From: Methylovirgula sp.
GTDB lineage: Bacteria; Pseudomonadota; Alphaproteobacteria; Rhizobiales; Beijerinckiaceae
Assembly: GCF_037200945.1 (NCBI RefSeq)
Contig: NZ_JBBCGP010000001.1
Span: 2,540,501 to 2,604,500, forward strand
Length of the DNA stretch: 64,000 nucleotides
Direction of reading: 5' to 3'
Below the pieces are notes generated by a model. The model was not told the DNA's origin. It worked only from the letters and a program-made list of their open reading frames with translations, and ran no database searches. The position numbers and the translations under genes were made by a program. This document shows positions 24,737 to 33,429 of this stretch, piece by piece. Each line of letters starts with the position of its first letter. The first letter of the stretch is position 1.

Positions 24737-25767
24737 ATTACATGGTCGCGAAGCCGGATTTTCTGTGGTTGCTGCTGCTGGCACCAGTGCCGTTCCTCGT
24801 CTCGGCTTTGCGGCGCGCGCCGTTTCCTTCCCTTGATGCCGTGCCGCATGACACCCTGTCGTCGCTGATCGGCTTCCTCATCAAGGCCGCCGCTGCGCTT
24901 GCCGTTGCAGCCGGCGCAATCGCGCTTGCCCAGCCTTACCGGCTCGCTGAAAATGTGAAACTTGTCGCCACAGGCGCGCATGTCGTGCTCGTCATGGACC
25001 GGAGCCTCAGCATGGATTTCACCATGGATGATGACGAGGTTGGGTCCGGCAAGGAATCTAAAACCCAGCTCGCAACGCGGATGCTGATGGATTTCGTCAA
25101 CCGAAGCCCGCACGACCAATTCGGTGTCGTTGCCTTTTCGAGTGCGCCGATTTTCGTCCTTCCGATCACCGGCCATCGTGATGCCGTCAAGGCGGCGATC
25201 ACCGCGCTGCGGCGACCGGGCATCGAGGGCACCAATGTCGGCCTCGGCTTGCAACTCGCGCTCAATATGATCGGCCACGACCCCGAAGCAACATCGCCAG
25301 TCGTTCTTTTTGCATCGGACGGAGAATATGGCGGCGCCGGATTCTTCGATTTCAGTCTGCAAGACGCCTTGCGTAAGGCCTTTCAGCGCGAACATGCGCA
25401 TCTTTATTGGCTCTTCCTGCGCACACATAAAGGTAATGAAGATGTCTTTTCGGCGCCGCCGCGGGGCGACGAAGATTCGCCGCATACGAAGCCCGAGCGG
25501 CACATGGATCTCTTCTTCAAAACGCTCGGCGTGACGTATCGGGTGTTCTGGGCTGATAGCCCGCATGCCATTCAAAACGCCGTCGCCGAAATCAACCGGC
25601 TCGAGACACGGCCGGTGACCTATTACGAAGAAATTCCGCGCAAGGATGTGACGCCAATCTTCTACGGCATTGCCGCCTTCGCATCTCTTCTCTTGGTCCT
25701 GGCCAAGCTCGCGGAGACGGAATTCCGCCGCTCCTCCAGTTTTGGCGGACAGGTGAACGTGATATGA
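24733..25767 (+). CDS. mxaC: MxaC, membrane-anchored VWA protein
   Basis: The 344-residue protein has the BatA-like layout: two membrane segments near residues 8-25 and 48-65, a von Willebrand A domain, and a C-terminal membrane segment (IFYGIAAFASLLLVLAKLA). The MIDAS motif is intact in VLVMDRSLSMDF. The family acts with MoxR ATPases; in methylotrophs MxaC is required for calcium loading of methanol dehydrogenase. The GTG at 24733 overlaps the mxaA stop by four bases; an ATG at 24742 is the alternative. It overlaps mxaK by four bases at its end. Confidence 0.9.
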   Translation: MNYMVAKPDFLWLLLLAPVPFLVSALRRAPFPSLDAVPHDTLSSLIGFLIKAAAALAVAAGAIALAQPYRLAENVKLVATGAHVVLVMDRSLSMDFTMDDDEVGSGKESKTQLATRMLMDFVNRSPHDQFGVVAFSSAPIFVLPITGHRDAVKAAITALRRPGIEGTNVGLGLQLALNMIGHDPEATSPVVLFASDGEYGGAGFFDFSLQDALRKAFQREHAHLYWLFLRTHKGNEDVFSAPPRGDEDSPHTKPERHMDLFFKTLGVTYRVFWADSPHAIQNAVAEINRLETRPVTYYEEIPRKDVTPIFYGIAAFASLLLVLAKLAETEFRRSSSFGGQVNVI

Positions 25768-26375
25768 CCACCTTGGCTCTCGCTCACCCCGCCCGCATGG
25801 TTTTCCTGCAAATCAGCGCATTGTGGCGACGCATCAAAACATTTGTGCTCGTTTCGCTGGTGGTTGTACTCGCCGTTTGCACGGTCGCGGCTTTTGCCGT
25901 TTGGGGCAGGGATGCCGCACGTAACCGGATCATCGCGGCGCTAGCGCATAATCACGATGTCGCTGTCGCGCAGAACGCAGCGCCGAAGCTTCTGTTCGCC
26001 CGTGCCTATTTCCTGGCGACCCACGGTCAGCTCGATGAGGCGCAGGCCCTTGTGAGCCTCTTTGATCTGCGCGGCAGCGATAAAGCGCGGGCGGATCTGC
26101 ATTATGATTTGGGCAATGGCCGCCTGTTGGCGGCATTCGACAAGATCGACATGGCGGATTTCGACGCGGCGGGGGCGCTCGTCGGTTTGGCGCAGGAAGA
26201 TTACATCGAGGCGATGCGGCTCGATCCAGACGACTGGGATGCGCGCTACAATTTCGATGTTGCTGCGCGGCTTGTGCGCCAATATCCGAGCTTCGTGAAT
26301 ACGCCCGACCCGCGTCGGCAAGGGCCGCGTCCCATATGGACAGAGCTGCCGAACACGCCGCAGGGGGAGCCGTGA
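25764..26375 (+). CDS. mxaK: MxaK
   Basis: The 203-residue protein has one N-terminal membrane segment (about residues 22-45) and a soluble domain with helical, tetratricopeptide-like character (AQALVSLFDLRGSDKARADLHYDLGNGRLLAA, of which only part matches repeats). It was placed as MxaK by its position between mxaC and mxaL and by length. MxaK is one of the genes needed for calcium insertion in methanol dehydrogenase, biochemical role unknown. Four-base overlaps at both ends couple it to mxaC and mxaL. Confidence 0.85.
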   Translation: MTTLALAHPARMVFLQISALWRRIKTFVLVSLVVVLAVCTVAAFAVWGRDAARNRIIAALAHNHDVAVAQNAAPKLLFARAYFLATHGQLDEAQALVSLFDLRGSDKARADLHYDLGNGRLLAAFDKIDMADFDAAGALVGLAQEDYIEAMRLDPDDWDARYNFDVAARLVRQYPSFVNTPDPRRQGPRPIWTELPNTPQGEP

Positions 26376-27376
26376 GACGACCGTGCTTCCGCGACGCACG
26401 CTTTTGGCTGCTGCTCGCGGCTTTTGTGTGCTTCACGGCCGCGTTGATTTTGCCATCGACCAGCCAGCAGACCAACGGCGTCGATGTCCTCTTCACAGTC
26501 GATATCACTGGCAGCATGAACACGCGCGATTACAGCGAGAACGGCCATCCCATCAGCCGGCTCGATCATATCAAGGCGGTGCTGCGGAAAACGCTCGTTG
26601 ATCTGCCATGCCAATCGCATGTCGGCGTGGCGCTCTTTGCCGAACGACGGATATTCTTGCTCTTCAATCCGATCGAGATCTGCGCAAATTTTTCGCCGAT
26701 CATGGAATCCATCTCGGCGTTTGATTGGCGCGAGGGCTGGGAGGGCGACAGCCATATCGCTGAGGGACTCTATCGCGCCATCGCTTTGGCCGACGATCTT
26801 CACTCCGACCTCGTGTTTATGACCGACGGGCAGGAAGCGCCGCCGCTGCCCTGGAGCGGCGGCCCGACGTTCGACGGCAAGCCGGGCGCCGTAAAGGGGC
26901 TCGTCGTCGGCGTCGGCGGCTACGGGCTGTCGCCGATCCCCAAATATGACAGCAGTGGCCGCGAGATCGGTTTCTATGGCGAGGACGACGTGCTGCAAGA
27001 AAGCCGCTTCGGAATCCCGCCGCCCGATGCCGTTAATCGTCCCGGATATAATCCGCGCAATGCGCCGTTCGGCGATGTGCATGTCAATAACAACGAACAA
27101 CTATCGTCGGTGCGCGAGCCCTATCTCAAAAGTCTCGCGCAAAAGACCGGAATGGCCTACAGGCATCTCACCGATGCGCAGGACTTCATCGAGGCTCTCC
27201 GAACTCACGCGACTTCGCATCCCGTGACTACGACGGTTTCGCGCGGGCCACTTGCGGCGGCGTTGGGTCTCATCTGCCTCGGTTGCGTTTATATCGTCCT
27301 GCCGCTTATTTCCTGGCTCGGGCGCCAGAACTGGTGGCGGCGACGCCAGCATGTGGTGCCGGTTGCGGCCGGGTGA
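26372..27376 (+). CDS. mxaL: MxaL, VWA protein of methanol dehydrogenase maturation
   Basis: From the GTG at 26372, overlapping the mxaK stop, the product has about 334 residues. An N-terminal membrane segment (FWLLLAAFVCFTAALILP) precedes a VWA domain with MIDAS motif DITGSMNT (Thr in place of the second-position Ser) and LVFMTDGQEA. A C-terminal membrane segment (LAAALGLICLGCVYIVLPLISW) closes the protein. It resembles BatB-type partners of MoxR. The frame is open to 26336, but the overlapping GTG matches the coupling used by the neighbouring genes. Confidence 0.9.
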   Translation: MRRPCFRDARFWLLLAAFVCFTAALILPSTSQQTNGVDVLFTVDITGSMNTRDYSENGHPISRLDHIKAVLRKTLVDLPCQSHVGVALFAERRIFLLFNPIEICANFSPIMESISAFDWREGWEGDSHIAEGLYRAIALADDLHSDLVFMTDGQEAPPLPWSGGPTFDGKPGAVKGLVVGVGGYGLSPIPKYDSSGREIGFYGEDDVLQESRFGIPPPDAVNRPGYNPRNAPFGDVHVNNNEQLSSVREPYLKSLAQKTGMAYRHLTDAQDFIEALRTHATSHPVTTTVSRGPLAAALGLICLGCVYIVLPLISWLGRQNWWRRRQHVVPVAAG

Positions 27377-27385
27377 GCAGGTCTA

Positions 27386-27875
27386 ATGAGTATTTTGAAG
27401 ATTATGTTCTCGCAACGATGGCTTTGCGCTGCCGCTGCGATAAGTATCGCCAGCGTTTTGCCGGCTTTGAGCGCAACGTCGATGCCTGCCGCACGCGGCG
27501 CCTATCTTGCTCGGATCACCGGCTGCATCGGCTGCCATACGCCGCGCCTGCATGATGGCGGGGTTGCGGAATCCCGGCTGATGTCCGGCGGTGATCATCC
27601 GATTGCCGGTAACCTTGGCCGCTTTTTTTCCGCCCAATGTCACGCCAGACAAAGCGACGGGACTCGGCGATTGGACTGTGTCTGACATCGCGAAGGCAAT
27701 CAAAACCGGCCGGACGCCCGACGGACGCATTCTCTCGTCTGCCATGCCCTGGCGCACCCAGTTCAGCGCCATGACCGACGATGACGCCAGCGCGATCGCG
27801 CTCTACCTGCAATCCTTGCCGGCGATCCGCAACGCAGTGCCGCCGCCGCTGCCGCCGTTGGCACTCAAAAACTAG
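27386..27875 (+). pseudogene. c-type cytochrome gene split by a one-base frameshift
   Basis: Two frames together encode one small monohaem cytochrome. The first (from ATG 27386) gives a signal peptide ending in PALSA, the haem site CIGCH and HPIAGNLGRFF. The second continues as PPNVTPDKATGLGDWTVSDIAKAI, RTPDGRILSSAMPW and the stop at 27875. The join is at a run of seven T (27623-27629); six T would keep one frame, giving about 162 residues. So the gene carries one extra T, through mutation, slippage control or assembly error. It lies 9 bases after mxaL at the operon end and would be a periplasmic electron carrier. Its stop is one base from the end of the opposing propeller gene. Confidence 0.8.
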
Positions 27876-27876
27876 G

Positions 27877-28812
27877 TCATGGCACGACGACGAGGTCGCG
27901 CGGGCCGGGTGCGACCGCGATCTGGCGCGTCTCCCTGCCATGCGCGAGGTCGATGGTCGAGATCGCATCGGAAAACCAGTCCGTGACATAGGCAGTTTTG
28001 CCGTCCGCGCTGGTCACGACATCTTCGGGGTAGCGTCCGACCTTGATTTCGGCGAGCGTTTTCAGGCCTGCCGCGTCCAGCAACAGAAGCGTATTTTTCG
28101 CCTGGATGGTGACAAGCAATCTCTTGCCATCGGGCGTAAGAGCCACGCCATAGGGCATCGGGCCAACGTGAGCCGAGCCGACGACGTTCAGGCTATCTGC
28201 GTCGATCACGCTGACATTGTTGCTGCGGACATTGGCGACATAGACGCGCTTCGTCGCAGGCGCGTAAGCGATGGCATAGGGCGCCGTGCCGACCTGAATA
28301 TGTTTGATTGTCGCAAGGGTCCGGGAATCATAGACGCCGACGTCGTTGCCTTCACGCTCACAGACGAAGATTTTGCGATGATCGGAGTCCAGGACGATGT
28401 GCGCCGGTGAGCGCCCGGTGTGGACTTCACGAAGAACCTTTCCGCTGACCGGATCGAGGCTCGAGAGGAGATCGCGATTCCAGTCGGCAACCAGAAGGCG
28501 ATTTTCGGCGGCATCGAAGGTGATACCGAATGGCACGCCGGGATAGGTGAAATGTGCGATCGTCTTCCGGCTTGATATATCCACGACACTGATCGTGCCG
28601 TGGTCGGGGTGAGTCAGAAACAATCGCCGCCCATCGGGCGTGGCGGCGATCGTGGCGGGTCCGGGCAGGCTCGCGAAGTCGAGCGTCCGGCCGCCGGCAA
28701 TTTCGGTGACTTTGTTGCTGTCCTGGCTTGTCGCGAAAACGCGCTCTGCGGCAGCCAATGGGTTGACTGCCGCAAGCGTCAGGCCAAGCGTTAAAACGCG
28801 CCGGGCGATCAC
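27877..28812 (-). CDS. Periplasmic YVTN-type beta-propeller protein
   Basis: The 311-residue protein has a signal peptide (to NPLAAAE) and about seven repeats of 40 residues with the YVTN/cytochrome-D1-like pattern, such as RVYVANVRSNNVSVIDADS and AYVTDWFSDAISTIDL. Proteins of this kind often sit with PQQ dehydrogenases and their cytochromes. The role is unproven; it may help assembly or bind a cofactor. It has no haem motif. Its start overlaps the stop of the upstream mxaD by four bases, so they form an operon opposed to mxaL, with its end one base from the cytochrome gene. Confidence 0.85.
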   Translation of the reverse strand: MIARRVLTLGLTLAAVNPLAAAERVFATSQDSNKVTEIAGGRTLDFASLPGPATIAATPDGRRLFLTHPDHGTISVVDISSRKTIAHFTYPGVPFGITFDAAENRLLVADWNRDLLSSLDPVSGKVLREVHTGRSPAHIVLDSDHRKIFVCEREGNDVGVYDSRTLATIKHIQVGTAPYAIAYAPATKRVYVANVRSNNVSVIDADSLNVVGSAHVGPMPYGVALTPDGKRLLVTIQAKNTLLLLDAAGLKTLAEIKVGRYPEDVVTSADGKTAYVTDWFSDAISTIDLAHGRETRQIAVAPGPRDLVVVP

Positions 28813-29378
28813 TTCTTTTCGGCGAGTGTCTTGAGATTTTTCAGGCCGGTATCGAAGAAATCAGTCATCGCCTTGATCGCATCCGGATCGTCGAGACCGG
28901 GCGGCGGCTCATTGCTCGTATCGCCACGATAGAAGCGGCCGATCCAATCGACTTCTGAACCCGTCGCCGTGGGCGTCACGGTGATCGTAGCGGAATAGAA
29001 GCTCACCGGGAAGACCTTCACATCGTCATCGACGCGGCGATAGGAATAGGTCATCGTTTTAGCTTCATAATCTGTTTGCGCGTCGGTGATCTTGCCGCCG
29101 CTTTTCAATGTCAGAATCCGCTCCTGACCTTGATCCGGGTCGGAAGCGGCGACGCTGCTGACGACGGCGGGATTCCACGTCGAGATCTTTGCGAAGTCCT
29201 TGATGATGCCCCACACCACGTCCGGCTTGGCGGCGATCTCAATCTTTTCTTCGATCTTTTTAGGCGCTGCGCCGTGAGCAAACGCACCGTCCGACTGCGC
29301 GAGGACCAACCCCGCGCAAAAACTCAATCCTCCAAACAGGCAGGCGTTCGCGCGCCCACCACCAATTCGCATTTTCAT
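28809..29378 (-). CDS. mxaD: MxaD, periplasmic SRPBCC-fold protein
   Basis: The 189-residue protein has a signal peptide (about 32 residues, to GAFAHGA) and a START/Bet v1-like SRPBCC domain: EIAAKPDVVWGIIKDFAKISTW at its start and a long C-terminal helix (ALKAMTDFFDTGL-like). MxaD is reported in methylotrophs to stimulate electron transfer between methanol dehydrogenase and cytochrome cL. Here it is on the strand opposite to mxaF-L, unlike clusters where it follows mxaL. It leads the two-gene operon with the propeller gene, divergent from the two-component system. Confidence 0.87.
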   Translation of the reverse strand: MKMRIGGGRANACLFGGLSFCAGLVLAQSDGAFAHGAAPKKIEEKIEIAAKPDVVWGIIKDFAKISTWNPAVVSSVAASDPDQGQERILTLKSGGKITDAQTDYEAKTMTYSYRRVDDDVKVFPVSFYSATITVTPTATGSEVDWIGRFYRGDTSNEPPPGLDDPDAIKAMTDFFDTGLKNLKTLAEKK

Positions 29379-29694
29379 GATCTCTCCGCAGCGTTCTAAA
29401 GAGCAATGCTTCTATGCTCCGCGAACGAAGAGATGCGCAATGAATTATTTCGTTAGGTGATGGTATACTTCGAAAGTTCCAAACTATGCATGATATATAC
29501 TTGCAGATCATTAAATTTATCCCGCCGCGTCGGGATATTTTCTCTCACAAAATTCCCTTCGTCTCGTATCCCATGAGAAAAAATGGGATGTCATTTTGCC
29601 GAAAGAAGACAGCGTCGAAGCGAGCGTCATGAGCTAAATGTATGTTGTTGCAGGCGCCAGATGGACCAGGCGCGCATACCATGATTGCAAGTTG
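29379..29694. promoter_or_regulatory. Divergent control region of mxaD and the two-component system
   Basis: The 316-base gap has no gene. It contains a perfect 7-bp inverted repeat ATCCCAT (29568-29574) and ATGGGAT (29583-29589) around 8 A-rich bases. The lack of a T-run on either side argues for an operator rather than a terminator. The LuxR-type regulator encoded downstream is a natural candidate to bind it. Confidence 0.45.
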
Positions 29695-31074
29695 ATGATG
29701 TTTCAGTTTACCGAAGCTTCAGCTTCGCTGCGTACGCGGCTTATACTTATTCCGCCCGTTTTCCTGTTGCTCGGAATTGTCGTGGCAATTGGCGCGACGC
29801 TGATCAATGCTCCGGATCGCGTCGACGCGGAGACGGCCTCCGGTTTGACGATCGGCAGCCATCTCATTTCATATGCGCTCGACGACATCCGTTTTTCGAA
29901 TGACCCCGATCTGGCGCTGAACCGTCTGCTTGAAGAGCTTTCCCACGTTCGTCATATCCGTGTCGGTTATCGTCCATCGCCCGGCTCGCGAATCACCGAT
30001 CCGATTACGCCGTCTTTGGCCAAGAGCGCCCCGAATTGGTTCGTGGATTTCTTCGCGCCGCGCCGGGTGAGCGAATCCTTCCCGGTCGTTTATCAAGGTA
30101 CGCGGCGTGGCGAGATCGTCATGACGGCGGAGCCCGCTGACGAAGTGGGCGAAGTCTGGGATGATCTCGTCTTTCTCATCAGCCTCCTCTCCGCGATATC
30201 GGTTGGCATTGTCGTCCTCACCTGGCTCGCCGTAAACTATACGCTGCGTCCATTGCGTGGATTGGTCGAAGGGCTGAACCGATTGCAGCGGGGACAGTTC
30301 GATGAGGTCGGCGAAATCCGCGTCGCGGAATTGCAACGGGTTGGCGACCAATTCAACCGGTTGGCCAAATCGCTCGCGCGCACCGAGTCGGACAATCGGT
30401 TGCTCATCGATCGGCTGATGTCCATTCAGGAGTCCGAGCGTAAAGAGCTCGCACGGGAGCTGCACGATGAATTCGGCGCATCGCTGTTCGGCATCAGGGC
30501 CTCTGCCTCATGCGTCGTCCAAGCCGCGACGGCTGATGGCCCGATCGGCCCGAGGTTCGAGGAGATTACGGAACGTGCCGAAGCGATCTCCTCGCTTGCG
30601 GATGCCATTCAGAAGCACAATCACCGGATATTGGAGCGCCTTCAACCCGTCGTTTTGAACGAAATGGGTCTATTTAATGCTTTGCGCCATTTGGCCGCGG
30701 CGTGGAACATGGCGCACCGCAGCTTTTCTTGCGACCTCACGACGCCGGATGTCGAACCGGAACTAAGCGACGACGCGAGCCTGACGATTTATCGCATCGT
30801 GCAGGAATGCCTAACCAATGTCGCGCGGCATTCGAAAGCCGACCGCGTCGAGATCGCGTTCGCCATCCGGCCGGGCGGAAGCCTCATTATTCGAATTGCA
30901 GACAATGGTGTGGGATTGCCCGAGAACTTTCGATTTGGTTTCGGCTTTCTTGGCATGAGCGAGCGCGTACGCAAGTTGAATGGCCGACTGAATGTGTCAA
31001 ATAGACGAAGCGGGGGGACCGTCATCGAGGTCTCAATGCCATTACCGTCACATGAAGTCGCGCAGGCAAGCTGA
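29695..31074 (+). CDS. mxaY: Sensor histidine kinase of the NarX/MoxY type
   Basis: From the ATG at 29695 the protein is about 459 residues. Two membrane segments (near residues 15-40 and 160-185) flank a periplasmic sensor of about 120 residues. A HAMP domain follows (NYTLRPLRGLVEGLNRLQRGQF), then a HisKA_3 motif with the phosphoacceptor His in ELARELHDEFGASLFG near residue 256, and a HATPase with IVQECLTNVARHSKA and ADNGVGLPENFRFGFGFLGM. MoxY/MxaY kinases regulate methanol oxidation genes in other bacteria. The adjacent regulator gene starts 33 bases on. The frame is open from 29638; the later ATG better fits the membrane topology. Confidence 0.85.
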   Translation: MMFQFTEASASLRTRLILIPPVFLLLGIVVAIGATLINAPDRVDAETASGLTIGSHLISYALDDIRFSNDPDLALNRLLEELSHVRHIRVGYRPSPGSRITDPITPSLAKSAPNWFVDFFAPRRVSESFPVVYQGTRRGEIVMTAEPADEVGEVWDDLVFLISLLSAISVGIVVLTWLAVNYTLRPLRGLVEGLNRLQRGQFDEVGEIRVAELQRVGDQFNRLAKSLARTESDNRLLIDRLMSIQESERKELARELHDEFGASLFGIRASASCVVQAATADGPIGPRFEEITERAEAISSLADAIQKHNHRILERLQPVVLNEMGLFNALRHLAAAWNMAHRSFSCDLTTPDVEPELSDDASLTIYRIVQECLTNVARHSKADRVEIAFAIRPGGSLIIRIADNGVGLPENFRFGFGFLGMSERVRKLNGRLNVSNRRSGGTVIEVSMPLPSHEVAQAS

Positions 31075-31106
31075 ATAAACAGAAATTAAATTCCGAGGAA
31101 GCGAAC

Positions 31107-31760
31107 ATGGAAGCGAATGAAATCATAAAAGTGCTGGTCATCGAAGACCATCCGATTGTCCGGGACGGCTGCCAACGTATCTTCAACCGTCGCCCGGATA
31201 TCAAGATGGTCGAGGCAAGCACGGCCACCGATGGGCTGGCAACGAATAAATCGTTTCAACCGGATGTGGTGGTTTTGGACATCGGCCTGCCGGACGCCAG
31301 CGGCTTTGATATCTTGCCGAAGATCCTCGCCGACAACGGCAAAGCATCAATCATCGTGCTCAGCATGTACGGAACGCAGAGCTTTGTAACATCGGCCCTC
31401 GAGAAGGGCGCAGTCGGCTACATCACGAAGAATGATGATCCGAATACATTGCTTGTCGCGATTGAAAAAGTCCGGAATGGCGAAATCTATCTCGGGCAGG
31501 CAGTTGCCCAGACCCTCGCCATGAAAAATCTATCGCCATCGGTCGATCCATTGCGTGAGCTCAGCGAACGCGAGCGGCAAATCATCCTATTTCTTGGCAA
31601 CGGTCGAAGCTTGACCGAGATTTCTGTTGAGCTTGATCTCGGCTACAAGACGGTCGCCAACGCCGTTTCTCTGATCAAGCAGAAGCTCAACATCGGGACG
31701 ACGACCGCGCTCGTCAAATTTGCTGTCGAATTGAATATGAAGGCAATGAGTCCGGGCTGA
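31107..31760 (+). CDS. mxaB: LuxR/NarL-type response regulator
   Basis: The 217-residue protein has a receiver domain with EDHPIVRDGC, phosphoacceptor Asp58 in VVLDIGLPD and the Lys in GYITKNDD. A C-terminal LuxR helix-turn-helix (LSERERQIILFLGNGRSLTEISVELDLGY and following) binds DNA. It is paired with the preceding kinase. By position and family it corresponds to MxaB/MoxX, regulators of methanol oxidation, so it probably controls mxaF, mxaD or both. An AGGAAGCG box precedes the ATG. Confidence 0.88.
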   Translation: MEANEIIKVLVIEDHPIVRDGCQRIFNRRPDIKMVEASTATDGLATNKSFQPDVVVLDIGLPDASGFDILPKILADNGKASIIVLSMYGTQSFVTSALEKGAVGYITKNDDPNTLLVAIEKVRNGEIYLGQAVAQTLAMKNLSPSVDPLRELSERERQIILFLGNGRSLTEISVELDLGYKTVANAVSLIKQKLNIGTTTALVKFAVELNMKAMSPG

Positions 31761-31892
31761 AGCCAAATACGCGGCGGAAAAAATAGCGCGGGTGATGGTT
31801 ATAAAAAATCATCATGATCGAGATGACGTAACTTCAATATCCTTCCCGGAAGCTGCGATATAGAAATGTAGTGGTATCGAGGAGGACGAAGA

Positions 31893-32348
31893 ATGAGCAC
31901 ACACAAATTCGATGATAAGAACATCACGTGGCACAAGCTAGATTGGCTGCCGGATCTCGAGTTTTACGTCTATAAAGTCGACGAAGAAAACCGAATCATC
32001 GATATTCTGTTCAAGTTTGCGGCGAATTCAAAAGTTCAACTTCATCGGCATAAAGCGCCCTACATCACCTTTGTCATCCAAGGCGAACTGCGCTTCTACC
32101 GGCCGGACGGTGAATTGAAAGAGATCAGACCGACCGGCAGCTATGTCTCAGGCGTCGCCAACGGCGAGCCGCATGTGGAAGGCGGTGGCGACGAAGACGC
32201 GATCGTCTTCTTCAGCAATCGCGAGGTCGAAGGGCCGCTTTACGAATTCCTCGACGAGAATCTACAGCCGACGGTGACACTCGGCTTCGATGATTTCAAA
32301 GCCCAGCTCGAAGAGCAGGGTGGGCCGAAATGGCAATCGGCCGCATAA
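31893..32348 (+). CDS. Cupin-domain protein
   Basis: The 151-residue protein is a single cupin barrel. Motif one includes KVQLHRHKAPYITFVIQGEL with the His-His pair and Glu of a typical metal site; motif two contains GEPHVEGGGDEDAIVFF, with one His. It resembles ChrR-like and dihydroxyacetophenone-dioxygenase-like cupins, which bind Fe or Zn, but enzymatic activity cannot be claimed. It lies 133 bases after the response regulator, in an AT-rich gap, with a GAGGA box before the ATG, and so probably has its own promoter. A link with methanol oxidation is only by position. Confidence 0.75.
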   Translation: MSTHKFDDKNITWHKLDWLPDLEFYVYKVDEENRIIDILFKFAANSKVQLHRHKAPYITFVIQGELRFYRPDGELKEIRPTGSYVSGVANGEPHVEGGGDEDAIVFFSNREVEGPLYEFLDENLQPTVTLGFDDFKAQLEEQGGPKWQSAA

Positions 32349-32527
32349 ACTTTTAGTGCTATGCTGCCCGGGATGTCAGCGATCGAGTTCGATCCGTCGC
32401 GATTTTCCGGGCGCACAATCAATTAATTCAACTTCCGACATGTCAGAGCTGGCTGTGCACGCGAATTCCAGACATGAATCGGCCGGTTCCCTCGTTCGGA
32501 TCGGAGCCTGTAGCGCCCCGTCAATGA

Positions 32528-33103
32528 TCAGTCCAGCGGTGGCGCCGTGATATTGTCGTAGCTGTAGCGGATCGCCACATGGCGTCCCTTGAAGACATCG
32601 CCTGGCTGGGGCGTGGGGACAACATCTGTCTCCGAGCGAAGCATGACCCCGCGCTTGGGTTCGACCCATACTTTTGTCTCGACGACAGATTTTTGAGCTG
32701 CGATGTGTCCCGTGTACACAGCGACGGCCTCTCCGTTTACATTATCGTCGGCAAGGCGTTTGCAGCCGGAAAAGCTTTCCGCGTTATGTCGGACGGCCAG
32801 CGCTAACTTATCGAGCGGAATGTGTATCTCCTGCCATTTACCCGAACCGAACCGCGCAAAGACCGCGGTTCCGGTCGAGATTGTCTCCGAGGTTTGCGAT
32901 GTCGCGGGCTTTGCATTATCGCCCGCATCAAAGGTGATAATGCTCATGCTGCGATAAGGCGTTTTTGCGTTGGTGAGCATGGCGGAGGCAAGCCCCTCGC
33001 ATGACGCATCAGCGGCTTGTGTAGAGACAGCGGAAAGCGCGAGCATTATTGAAGTTGCCGGCGCGCCCATCGAAACCGCTTTCGGCCAAAAGAGAAACGA
33101 CAT
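32528..33103 (-). CDS. Exported protein of unknown function
   Basis: From the ATG at 33103 the product has 191 residues, with a signal peptide (to AVSTQAADAS). The mature protein has two cysteines (SCEGLASAM, FSGCKRLAD) and alternating strands such as AVYTGHIAAQKSVVETKVWVEPKRGVMLRSE. This is the look of a beta-rich periplasmic protein measuring or binding a hydrophobic ligand. The frame continues upstream to 33244, but that extension lacks a leader. I do not recognise the family. It converges on the cupin gene, with 180 gene-free bases between. Confidence 0.6.
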   Translation of the reverse strand: MSFLFWPKAVSMGAPATSIMLALSAVSTQAADASCEGLASAMLTNAKTPYRSMSIITFDAGDNAKPATSQTSETISTGTAVFARFGSGKWQEIHIPLDKLALAVRHNAESFSGCKRLADDNVNGEAVAVYTGHIAAQKSVVETKVWVEPKRGVMLRSETDVVPTPQPGDVFKGRHVAIRYSYDNITAPPLD

Positions 33104-33429
33104 TTTCCACATCCAAATTGAGACAAGTTCGGACGCGGAGAATGCAGATATTTTTCGTGTAGTCACGTGTTTTTGTGTATGGAATATTTGTCCAATGACC
33201 GGCGCAAAGTCATTCCGATACGGGAACTTTTCTATGATACACAAGATATAATCCGGACGAATGATCTCTATCCGCGCTGTCGAGCGACGGCGCGTCGTTC
33301 ACGCAATTCAGCGTCTCGCCAAGTTCACAGTAGACCGTCAAAGCCGTGCGCTTTACAGCCATGGGCGTGCTACCCAAGGCATTTAAGTGAAGGCTTAGAT
33401 GCTACGTCGGCGTCATCCGGAGAGTTTCG

